This document shows, in pieces, positions 6,983-14,121 of a stretch of 22,675 nt of DNA. The notes beneath the pieces are model-generated. The model worked only from the letters and a program-made list of their open reading frames with translations, was not told the DNA's origin and searched no databases. Made by a program: the position numbers and the translations under genes. Positions within the stretch are counted from its first letter, which is position 1, and every line of letters begins with the position of its first letter. The stretch is from the NCBI GenBank assembly GCA_009693885.1, contig SHWK01000005.1:1-22675 (forward strand), in the 5' to 3' direction. The DNA is from Rickettsiales bacterium (GTDB taxonomy: Bacteria > Pseudomonadota > Alphaproteobacteria > Rickettsiales > UBA1997).

Positions 6983-7836
6983 TGACTCAAATCGGCTTTT
7001 GGATCAAAGGTTTCTTGTTGCTTGCACTTATCGCCCTAGACTCTTGCGCCTCTTCAAAAAGTCACAATAATACCAACTCAGAATTTGAAAAAAGATTTAG
7101 TGGTGATGTTTCAAAAATTAACGCCTTTCGCTCACCGCCACCGCGTGAAGGCGAACAAAATCCAAATATAAATTCCGTTGTTGAGAAGCAAAAAAATAAT
7201 ACTAATAGATTTTCTGAGCCAGATGAATTACTTGGCATTGCTGGTTCGGCGCGCTATTCTTCTGCTAATGTTGACACCACTAAATTTTCTCTCAAGCAAG
7301 AAGAAAATTTTTCTCCCGATCAACAAACTCTTGTCGCCGGAAACATTGCTAATCAACAAAATAAGCTTCCTGACGACATGTTTGATTTAACTTACAATCT
7401 TGGCGTTCACCAACCTTTTGTAGTTTCTGGAGTTGAATTTGACAAAATACAAATCCCTGAGCGCGACTATTATGGCATTGCTTCTACACTGAATGATAAG
7501 CGTTATTTCTTGGCAGGAAATCAAATTTTACAAACAAACATTGATGATTTAATAAGATCACAGAATGCTGAGGATATTGAGCTGAGCGAAATTTTAATCA
7601 AAGAACAAAGGCAACTAAAAAAACAACAAAAATTGGCAAATATTTTTGGGGAAGATTCGACATTTGTTGAGAAAGAAAAAATCAAAAATAATACTTTGGT
7701 AAAAAAAGAAGAAGTAAAAAAACCTTCTCTGATAGACGAAGAGCTAAGAAAAGGAATCGCACTGCAAATTATTAGACAAAATTTTGCGCGTAATAATCCA
7801 GCTCCCGTCAATAACAACCAAGCTACAAATAAATAA
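6982..7836 (+). CDS. Unknown probable lipoprotein, Asn/Lys-rich
   Basis: The 284-residue protein is not recognised. The N-terminus has a hydrophobic segment ending LDSC (Cys22), a lipobox-like site; Asp at -2 is unusual, so lipidation is likely but not certain. The central part (about 130-190) contains a non-repetitive region, YNLGVHQPFVVSGVEFDKI, RDYYGIASTLNDKRYFLAGN, which looks like a folded domain. The C-terminal third is charged and probably helical (EILIKEQRQLKKQQK), ending in an Asn-rich tail. It sits between the SPOR lipoprotein (1-base overlap) and the carboxypeptidase (6-base gap), so a role at the peptidoglycan/outer-membrane interface is a reasonable guess from context only. Confidence 0.75.
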   Translation: MTQIGFWIKGFLLLALIALDSCASSKSHNNTNSEFEKRFSGDVSKINAFRSPPPREGEQNPNINSVVEKQKNNTNRFSEPDELLGIAGSARYSSANVDTTKFSLKQEENFSPDQQTLVAGNIANQQNKLPDDMFDLTYNLGVHQPFVVSGVEFDKIQIPERDYYGIASTLNDKRYFLAGNQILQTNIDDLIRSQNAEDIELSEILIKEQRQLKKQQKLANIFGEDSTFVEKEKIKNNTLVKKEEVKKPSLIDEELRKGIALQIIRQNFARNNPAPVNNNQATNK

Positions 7837-7842
7837 TTTTAG

Positions 7843-9021
7843 ATGAAAAATTCCATACTATCAGGATTTATCCTTAGTTTTATTCTTTGTTTTCAGGCTC
7901 TTGGCGCCCCTTCTCTCTCTGTAAAAGATTTTCCTATTTTAACTAAGGCTGATTATTATTTTTTGATGGATTCAGATACTGGCGAAGTATTGTTGCAAAA
8001 AAATGCTGATGTTCGCTTGGCGCCATCTTCAATGACAAAAATCATGACGGCTTATGTGCTGTTTGATCAAATCGGTCAGGGTCGACTTAACCTCAATAAT
8101 CAATGCTTGATCGGCAATGATGCTCGTAATAAACGCGGCTCGAGTATGTTTTTAAATTATGGTGATGTAGTTTCGGTGGAAGAATTACTCAAAGGATTGC
8201 TTGCGGTTTCTGGCAATGATGCCTCAATTGCTCTGGCTGAAAGCTCTGCCGGTAGCATCGAAAAATTTGCCACTTTAATGAACTTCAAAGCAAAAGAAAT
8301 TGGCTTAAAAAATAGCCACTTTCAAAATCCCCACGGCCTCAATGAAGATGGGCATTATATGAGCTTGCGTGATCTTGGAATAGTAATTTCGCACATCTAT
8401 CAAGATTTTCCACAATTTGCTCCTTATTTATCCATTAAAGAATTTACCTATCGTGCAATTACCCAATCAAATCACAATCCATTATTAGGAAATTATGATG
8501 GCGTGGTTGGTGGCAAAACTGGCTATACTGGAGATGGTGCTTATGGCGTGGTTGCTAGTGTTAAGCGCAATAATCGTCGCTTGGTGGCAGTGGTTAATAA
8601 AGTAAAAACCCCCAAACAACGCGCTGTTTTAATCACCGAATTATTCGATTATGGTTTTGATGAATATAAAAAATTAACTCTTTTTAAAAAAGATACACCA
8701 ATAGCAAAATTAAAAATGTGGATGGGCAATAAAAATGATGTTGAGGTTGCTGCAAATCAGGATATTTCGGTTAATATTCCAGCAGAAAAACAACTGGAAA
8801 ATATCACTGTTAAAATAAATTATCTCGGACCAATCTACGCGCCAATCGTTAAAGGCGCAAAAATTGCGACAATGAAAATTGAGATTAAAAATTATAAAAC
8901 TTTAGAATATTCTTTATTTGCAAAGGAAAATGTTGACAAATCAGGCTTATTTAGAAGAATGAATCAGATCTTGCGCTATAAGTTGCGCAATGCTCTGAAG
9001 CAAATCGGATTTAATATTTAA
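7843..9021 (+). CDS. Serine D-alanyl-D-alanine carboxypeptidase (peptidase S11, DacA/DacC/DacF type)
   Basis: This low-molecular-weight penicillin-binding protein would trim the terminal D-Ala from peptidoglycan stem pentapeptides in the periplasm. The 392 residues have a signal peptide (about 1-22, cut near LGA). The catalytic triad of motifs is complete: S63-M-T-K66 (nucleophile and base), S123-G-N125 and K225-T-G227. The region after about 290 is the beta-rich C-terminal domain of the DacA type. The extreme C-terminus is basic with scattered hydrophobic residues and could form an amphipathic membrane anchor (RRMNQILRYKLRNALKQIGF). Expression is probably coupled with the two upstream lipoprotein genes (6-base gap). 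The exact dac paralogue cannot be decided from the sequence. Confidence 0.93.
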   Translation: MKNSILSGFILSFILCFQALGAPSLSVKDFPILTKADYYFLMDSDTGEVLLQKNADVRLAPSSMTKIMTAYVLFDQIGQGRLNLNNQCLIGNDARNKRGSSMFLNYGDVVSVEELLKGLLAVSGNDASIALAESSAGSIEKFATLMNFKAKEIGLKNSHFQNPHGLNEDGHYMSLRDLGIVISHIYQDFPQFAPYLSIKEFTYRAITQSNHNPLLGNYDGVVGGKTGYTGDGAYGVVASVKRNNRRLVAVVNKVKTPKQRAVLITELFDYGFDEYKKLTLFKKDTPIAKLKMWMGNKNDVEVAANQDISVNIPAEKQLENITVKINYLGPIYAPIVKGAKIATMKIEIKNYKTLEYSLFAKENVDKSGLFRRMNQILRYKLRNALKQIGFNI

Positions 9022-9030
9022 AACAAGATT

Positions 9031-9345
9031 ATGGATATCAAAGCTTTGATGAGACAAGCGCAAGAAATGCAGAAAAAAATGCAAAAAGTGCAAGATGATT
9101 TAGCTAATCATAGCTATGAAGGCCTTTCTGGTTCGGGATTGGTAAAAGTTATGATTACCGGTGCTGGCGTTGCAAAAAAAATTGCAATTGACGATTCTTT
9201 AATACAAAAAGAAGAGAAAGAGATATTAGAAGATCTAATTATTGCCGCTTTTAATGATGCTAAAAATAAAATGGATGAAGGTTCGGCAAGCTCAATCAAG
9301 GCCGCTACCAATGGAATGCCATTACCCCCAGGGTTTAAACTTTAA
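9031..9345 (+). CDS. ybaB: YbaB/EbfC-family nucleoid-associated protein
   Basis: The 104-residue protein matches the YbaB family over its full length. It has an N-terminal helix rich in Met, Gln and Lys (MDIKALMRQAQEMQKKMQ). The beta-strand block VKVMITGAGVAKKIAIDDSLI and the closing helix with NDAKNKMDEG and the C-terminal LPPGFKL are also present. Family members are dimers that bind DNA as tweezers and affect nucleoid structure. In many bacteria ybaB follows dnaX and precedes recR. Here it stands 9 bases behind the carboxypeptidase and 8 bases before trpF, so that context is lost. Confidence 0.92.
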   Translation: MDIKALMRQAQEMQKKMQKVQDDLANHSYEGLSGSGLVKVMITGAGVAKKIAIDDSLIQKEEKEILEDLIIAAFNDAKNKMDEGSASSIKAATNGMPLPPGFKL

Positions 9346-9353
9346 GCAAATTT

Positions 9354-9974
9354 ATGCAAGTTAAGCTTTGCGGCTTCACAGAAAGTCAGTCTTTGCTGAG
9401 TGCCGTTGAAAATAACGCCGATTTTATTGGCTTTGTTTTTTATGATAAATCACCGCGCAATATTACTCCTGCAAAGGCAGCGGAGCTTGCGAAGCTAATC
9501 CCTCCTCATATTAACAAGGTTGCTGTTGTGGTTAATCCCAGTTTAGAACTTTTGCATAATATCGTCTTTAGCCTACAACCACAATACTTTCAGCTTCATG
9601 ATATCGATGATAAAAAACGCATTTTAGAGATAAAAAAAACCTTCCCTACTATCAAGATTATTCAAGCTTTTGCAATTAACAAAAAAATAGATTTAGAACA
9701 AAGCCTTGATTTTATTGATGTGAGTGATATTTTTCTTTTTGATAACATCACTAGCGGATCAGGAGAATCTTTTGATTTTAATTTTTTACAAAATTTTTCT
9801 TGCTCAAAAAATTGGTTTTTATCAGGAGGATTAAATATTAATAACATCGAAGAGGCCTTGAAAATAACGGGTGCCAAGATGGTTGATATTTCTTCTGGAA
9901 TTGAAAAAGTGAGGGGAGAAAAATCACCTCAATTGATTCAAGAAATTATGCATAAAATTAAAAATGCTGATTAG
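9354..9974 (+). CDS. trpF: Phosphoribosylanthranilate isomerase
   Basis: TrpF is a single-domain TIM barrel that converts phosphoribosyl-anthranilate to CdRP in tryptophan synthesis. The 206 residues show the family landmarks. The general base Cys6 lies in VKLCGF, SPRNI (33-37) contacts substrate, and Asp130 in FLFDNITSGSGESFDF is the general acid. SGGL (157-160) and SSGIE (180-184) form the phosphate site. No frameshift or missing catalytic residue is seen, so the enzyme should be active. No other trp gene is in the window: trpF is normally beside trpB/trpA, but here it sits between ybaB and a transporter gene. Its 3' end overlaps the next gene by 11 bases. Confidence 0.93.
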   Translation: MQVKLCGFTESQSLLSAVENNADFIGFVFYDKSPRNITPAKAAELAKLIPPHINKVAVVVNPSLELLHNIVFSLQPQYFQLHDIDDKKRILEIKKTFPTIKIIQAFAINKKIDLEQSLDFIDVSDIFLFDNITSGSGESFDFNFLQNFSCSKNWFLSGGLNINNIEEALKITGAKMVDISSGIEKVRGEKSPQLIQEIMHKIKNAD

Positions 9975-11988
9975 GCTACGAAATTTCATGCTCGGCAAGC
10001 CGCGCGATCCTTTTGATACCAACACTCGCAAGAGCCTATCGCTTATTGCCTTTATGGCATGGGTTGGGCTTGGAGCAGATGGCATTTCATCTTCTTGCTA
10101 TGGTCCTGAAGAGGCATTTTTAGCGCTCGGAACCCATGAAGAAGTCGCAATTTATCTTGCGATTGCCACCGCCTTCACAGTCTTCATCATCTCTTACGCT
10201 TACACTCAAGTTATCGAATTATTTCCCAATGGCGGCGGCGGTTATCGCGTAGCAACTCGACTGCTTGGGCCTTACGCTGGCTTGGTTTCTGGCTCGGCAC
10301 TGATCATTGATTACGTTCTCACAATTTCGATTTCTGTTGCCAGCGGTATTGATGCGATGTTTAGTTTTTTCCCACTCGAATTTCAATGGCTAAAAATTTT
10401 CACCGCCATTTTGTTGGTTATACTGCTGGCTTTCCTTAATTTGCGCGGCATGAAAGAATCAATCAAATTTTTGATGCCAATTTTTCTTGGCTTCATTCTT
10501 ACGCATGTCTCTCTGATATTTTATGGAATTTTTGCCCATCGCTATGGCCTGTCAGAACTTGTGCCTAAAGCAATTGAAGAAACTCAAAGCTTGGGCGAAA
10601 CTGCCGGATTGTTATTCGTAATATCACTATTTTTAAAAGCCTTCTCGATGGGTGGCGGTACATACACTGGTCTCGAAGCCGTATCAAACAATGTTAATAC
10701 TCTTTCTGAGCCACGAATCAAAACAGCAAAACTTACAATGTTGATGCTGGCAATATCCTTGGCTTTTATGGCCGCAGGAATCATTTTGCTTTATTTATTA
10801 TGGGGCGTTAGCAAAACTGAAGGCCAAACTCTTAACGCTTCGGTATTTTATATCATCACAGAAACTTGGTCGCTTGGTGGCGTAGAATTGGGGCCTATTA
10901 TTGTGCCAATTCTTTTATTGCTAGAAACCGGATTACTTTTAGTTGCCGCCAATTCTGGTTTGCTCGCTGGCCCGCAAGTCATTGCCAACATGGCCTCCGA
11001 TGAATGGATGCCAAAATCATTTAGCTCACTTTCAAGCAGGTTAGTTGTCAAAAATGGCATTCTATTCATGAGTATCGCTGCGATCATAACGCTGCTAATC
11101 ACTGGCGGCGTAGTGCGAATCCTCGTTGTATTATATAGTATCAATGTGTTTATCACATTTTCGATGTCGCTGCTTGGCCTTACAATTTATTGGATTCGTC
11201 ATCGCCACAAACCAAAATGGCGCCGCAAATTTATTGTCGCTTTAATTGGATTTATTGTCTGCGTAGGGATTTTGGCCATCACAATTTTTGAAAAATTCTA
11301 CGAAGGTGGCTGGATCACAATCTTGATAACCTCAGTCTTTATCGGCGCTGGTTTTATGGTAAGACAGCAATATCACCACTTAAAAGCATCTCTAGAACAA
11401 AGTGAATTGCAATTTGCTGATTATAAAAACATCGCTGAGTGTTTTTTAACCGAAGAAAAAGTCGATAAAAGTGCTCCTACAGCCGCGATTATCCTAGATC
11501 AAACTTTTGGCAGCGGAATGAATTGCCTATTGCAAATCAAAAAATTATTTCCGGGGATTTTCAAAAATTTTATTTTTGTAACAGTTGGAGAGCTTGATTC
11601 TAATATCTTTAGCGAAGAAAAAAAATGGCGAGAAATGCGCCGCAAAACCAAATCAACTTTGCGCAAATACCGCAATTATTGCAACGCCAACGGCCGCTTC
11701 GCTAAATCATATGTTGGATATGGCACTGATATAGCTGAAAAACTTTCCCAGCTTACTAATCGCGTGATGAAAGATTATCCTAACACAACATTTTTTGGCA
11801 CTAAATTTATTTTCGATAATGAAAATATGTTCACGCAACTTTTATATAACCACACCGCTTATATTATGCAGCGACGCCTGCATAACAAAGGCAAAACAAT
11901 GGTTGTATTGCCAATGCAAATTAATTTATGTCAGAAAAAAATTGAGGATGTTGTGAAGATTAGCAATAATGTTGCCGAAGATATTTAA
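9964..11988 (+). CDS. APC-superfamily permease, KimA-like (potassium or amino-acid uptake)
   Basis: The 674-residue inner-membrane transporter has about twelve hydrophobic helices in the first 470 residues. Its N-terminal signature is GKP (11-13), then GADGISSSCYGPEEA (37-51) and PNGGGGYRVA (88-97). This is the discontinuous helix-1 and helix-3 pattern of the APC superfamily and closely resembles KimA (YdaO), the high-affinity K+/H+ symporter of Bacillus subtilis. The C-terminal 200 residues are a soluble cytoplasmic domain (PTAAIILDQTFGSGMNCLLQ, FIFVTVGELDS, VVLPMQINL). Substrate is not certain: some relatives are annotated as amino-acid permeases. Its start overlaps trpF by 11 bases; an internal ATG at 9988 would remove the overlap. 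The 3' end overlaps convergent ratA by 4 bases, leaving no room for a terminator. Confidence 0.8.
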   Translation: MLIRLRNFMLGKPRDPFDTNTRKSLSLIAFMAWVGLGADGISSSCYGPEEAFLALGTHEEVAIYLAIATAFTVFIISYAYTQVIELFPNGGGGYRVATRLLGPYAGLVSGSALIIDYVLTISISVASGIDAMFSFFPLEFQWLKIFTAILLVILLAFLNLRGMKESIKFLMPIFLGFILTHVSLIFYGIFAHRYGLSELVPKAIEETQSLGETAGLLFVISLFLKAFSMGGGTYTGLEAVSNNVNTLSEPRIKTAKLTMLMLAISLAFMAAGIILLYLLWGVSKTEGQTLNASVFYIITETWSLGGVELGPIIVPILLLLETGLLLVAANSGLLAGPQVIANMASDEWMPKSFSSLSSRLVVKNGILFMSIAAIITLLITGGVVRILVVLYSINVFITFSMSLLGLTIYWIRHRHKPKWRRKFIVALIGFIVCVGILAITIFEKFYEGGWITILITSVFIGAGFMVRQQYHHLKASLEQSELQFADYKNIAECFLTEEKVDKSAPTAAIILDQTFGSGMNCLLQIKKLFPGIFKNFIFVTVGELDSNIFSEEKKWREMRRKTKSTLRKYRNYCNANGRFAKSYVGYGTDIAEKLSQLTNRVMKDYPNTTFFGTKFIFDNENMFTQLLYNHTAYIMQRRLHNKGKTMVVLPMQINLCQKKIEDVVKISNNVAEDI

Positions 11989-12437
11989 TTTTTGAATAGC
12001 TCTTGTGCCCTACTCTCAAAAGATTGCATCATTTTTAACGAGGCTTTTTCAAAAATTCCACCGATCATTTTTTTAAGAATGAAAGAGTTAAATTGAAACT
12101 CGATAAAAAATTCTACTTCGCATTTATTCTCATCTAGCTCACGAATCTTCCAACTACTAAAAAGGCTCTTGAATGGCCCATCTATTGCTCGCGTCTCAAT
12201 AAAATAAAAATTTTCAGAAATATTTTTTCCATACTTTACTTCGGAGCGATATTTTTCAAAAAAGTTTTTGAAATTGATGAGAAGATCTGCTGTTAGTTGA
12301 TTAGTAGAGATTTTTTCAATGATTCTCGCTTGCCTACACCATGGCAAAAATTCGGGATATTTTTCGATATCCATTACTAGCTCGTGGATTTTATGAGCGG
12401 GATAAGGGAATGTTTTGGTTTCTTGAAGATTTGGCAT
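11985..12437 (-). CDS. ratA: RatA/Coq10-type START-domain protein
   Basis: The 150-residue single-domain protein belongs to the polyketide-cyclase/START group that includes bacterial RatA and mitochondrial Coq10. Key family blocks are the N-terminal PYPAHKIHELVMDIEKYPEFLPWCRQARI, the central FKNFFEKYRSEV and DGPFKSLFSSWKI. The C-terminal helix MMQSFESRAQELF would close the lipid-binding cavity. In Escherichia coli RatA was reported as a ribosome-association inhibitor. In alphaproteobacteria and mitochondria the family is tied to ubiquinone handling and respiration, and I favour that role. It follows tonB by 47 bases on the same strand and may be the last gene of that operon. It overlaps the convergent permease by 4 bases. 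Confidence 0.88.
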   Translation of the reverse strand: MPNLQETKTFPYPAHKIHELVMDIEKYPEFLPWCRQARIIEKISTNQLTADLLINFKNFFEKYRSEVKYGKNISENFYFIETRAIDGPFKSLFSSWKIRELDENKCEVEFFIEFQFNSFILKKMIGGIFEKASLKMMQSFESRAQELFKN

Positions 12438-12484
12438 TTACAAAAATTTATATTTAGGACTAGAAAATAGTGATTTATCGCTAA

Positions 12485-13027
12485 TTATTCAACTTTAAAA
12501 TTAATTTTTACATCTTGTGTTGAAGCCACAGGAGCGCCAAAAGAAGTTGCTGGAGCAAATTTCCATTTGCGCAAACTTTGCAACAATAATTGATTGAGGC
12601 GCGGATTGTTGCAGGGCCTGATTAGTTCTACCGTAACCAAACCATCAATCGCAATATAAAAACGCGCAATAGCGTAGCTGTTGAAAGCCTCTTGGCGCAA
12701 TTCTTCAGGAATTTCTGGAAGCGGCCTTGCAGTGATTGTGGCAATTTTATTTTGCTTAGCATCGCTTTGATTTGCAGCATTTTTTTCTTGCGCTGTTTGG
12801 TCTTTTTCAATAGCAGTTTTTTGATCAGATTTTTCAATAATATCTTGATTTTGCGTTGCTGAATTATTGTTTTTAATCTGCTGCGAAACATTGTCGATTA
12901 TGGATGCGTCGACTTCAAGAGTAGCGAGAATTATTTCTGATTTTTGCCAAGAAAAAAAAGCAAAAATACTGATACAAAAAACCCAAATTATTATCGCCAG
13001 CAAAAAGCTTGTTAAAGGAAATTTCAT
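12485..13027 (-). CDS. tonB: TonB energy-transducing protein
   Basis: TonB transmits proton-motive energy from ExbB/ExbD across the periplasm to outer-membrane receptors. The 180 residues have an N-terminal cytoplasmic tip plus one membrane helix (about 7-27). A hydrophilic linker rich in Gln, Asn, Lys and Asp (about 50-105) replaces the classical Pro-rich spacer. The C-terminal TonB domain (about 115-180) reads YAIARFYIAIDGLVTVELI, RLNQLLLQSLRKWKFAPA, VKINFKVE. The RKWKFAPA block is the family hallmark. The linker is short, implying a narrow periplasm or a tightly placed receptor. A TolA-like function is the alternative, but linkage to a TonB receptor and exbBD supports TonB. It lies 24 bases after exbD. 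Confidence 0.85.
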   Translation of the reverse strand: MKFPLTSFLLAIIIWVFCISIFAFFSWQKSEIILATLEVDASIIDNVSQQIKNNNSATQNQDIIEKSDQKTAIEKDQTAQEKNAANQSDAKQNKIATITARPLPEIPEELRQEAFNSYAIARFYIAIDGLVTVELIRPCNNPRLNQLLLQSLRKWKFAPATSFGAPVASTQDVKINFKVE

Positions 13028-13051
13028 ATTTATGCAGGGGAAAGTTTCATA

Positions 13052-13450
13052 TTAATTTTTGACAATAATTGAAAAATGTTCTGCCCCCGCAGCACGCGCC
13101 TGTAGCATCGCCTGCGTCACCGCACCTTGTAGAGCATTTTTATCCGAAGCGATAATTACAGTTTTATTTTCACCTTGCAAAAGTGGCTGTAATTTTTCTA
13201 CTAGCTCTTCAAGCGCTACAGGCTGTTCGTTTAGGAATAAAATATTTTTACTATTAATTGCTAAAGTTATTTTATCACGATTATCAAGGGGCGCCGCTTT
13301 TCCTTGCGAAAGGTTGACTGGCAAGGCATCTAAGTGATGCATGGTTAATGAAGTTAGCATAAAAGTTGCTAACAAAAAAAACATGATATCGATCATCGGA
13401 ATGATTTCGATCTTGCCGCGCTTTGATTTTCTAAGTCGCTTGAGTTTCAT
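13052..13450 (-). CDS. exbD: ExbD/TolR-family proton-channel subunit
   Basis: The 132-residue protein has a basic N-terminus (KLKRLRKSKRGK), then the signature IEIIPMIDIMFFLLATFML with Asp21, the protonatable residue of the motor. One membrane helix (about 16-37) is followed by a periplasmic domain of about 95 residues. That domain contains ITLAINSKNILFLNEQPV and TVIIASDKNALQGAVTQAM, typical of ExbD/TolR folds. It is placed between exbB (17-base gap) and tonB (24-base gap). With only one exbB/exbD pair in the window, it could also serve the Tol-Pal system if no second pair exists in the genome, but its neighbours argue for receptor-linked TonB function. Confidence 0.92.
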   Translation of the reverse strand: MKLKRLRKSKRGKIEIIPMIDIMFFLLATFMLTSLTMHHLDALPVNLSQGKAAPLDNRDKITLAINSKNILFLNEQPVALEELVEKLQPLLQGENKTVIIASDKNALQGAVTQAMLQARAAGAEHFSIIVKN

Positions 13451-13467
13451 AATATTTTCTTGAGTTT

Positions 13468-14106
13468 TTAATTTTTCTCACTGTGATCTAATTTAATATG
13501 GTCAAGAACCCTTGTGCCAAGGCGCTCTAACTCATCAATCGCTTGATCTTGTTTGCGCGAAAAATAGTTGAAAGCAAATAAAGAATAGATAGCAATAAAA
13601 ATACCAATAGCAGTTGCAATCAATGCCTGAGCTACTCCAGCAGTAACGCCATTGGGGCCATGTGGATTAACCAAACCTTCTGAGCCAATTAATTTAAACG
13701 CATCCATCATCCCCATAATTGTACCAAGCAAGCCCAATAGTGGAGCGGCAGTAACTATTGTTTCGAGAATCCATAGGCCACCAGCAAATTGTTTTTCGAT
13801 TAATTTTGCTTCATCAGCAGATCTTGATTCTAGCCACCAAAGCGGCTTCGTTTTATTATTTGCAATCACCGAAAAAAATTTGCGGTAACAGTTTTTTTCA
13901 CTAAGTTTTTTTAACTCTACTTCTAATTTTATCCAAGAGAAGTCATAGGTTTCAATCAGATCTAGCAAGGATTCCGGGAGCTTCGCTAGTTTTTTATAAA
14001 ATAAAATCTTATCACAAATTATTGCCAGTGAAAAAATCGCCAACAAAAATAATGGATAAACAGAAAAGCCACCGAGCTTTATAGTTGTAAGCAATTGCTG
14101 AATCAT
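13468..14106 (-). CDS. exbB: ExbB/TolQ-family proton-channel subunit
   Basis: ExbB pentamers form the stator around ExbD in the inner membrane. The 212 residues contain three membrane helices. The first is near the N-terminus (FSVYPLFLLAIFSLAIICD). The other two form the conserved MotA/TolQ/ExbB block at about 110-190 (LETIVTAAPLLGLLGTIMGM, GVTAGVAQALIATAIGIFIA), where the Thr and Ala/Gly lining faces the ExbD aspartate. The cytoplasmic loop between helices 1 and 2 is of normal length. It follows the TonB-dependent receptor by 15 bases and precedes exbD by 17, so receptor and motor are built from one transcript. Confidence 0.92.
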   Translation of the reverse strand: MIQQLLTTIKLGGFSVYPLFLLAIFSLAIICDKILFYKKLAKLPESLLDLIETYDFSWIKLEVELKKLSEKNCYRKFFSVIANNKTKPLWWLESRSADEAKLIEKQFAGGLWILETIVTAAPLLGLLGTIMGMMDAFKLIGSEGLVNPHGPNGVTAGVAQALIATAIGIFIAIYSLFAFNYFSRKQDQAIDELERLGTRVLDHIKLDHSEKN

Positions 14107-14121
14107 AAAAAAAATATTTGG

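Noticed and set aside
12628..12891. 87-codon frame inside tonB
   Set aside because: It is a shadow of the Lys/Gln-rich linker codons, and tonB itself is well supported.
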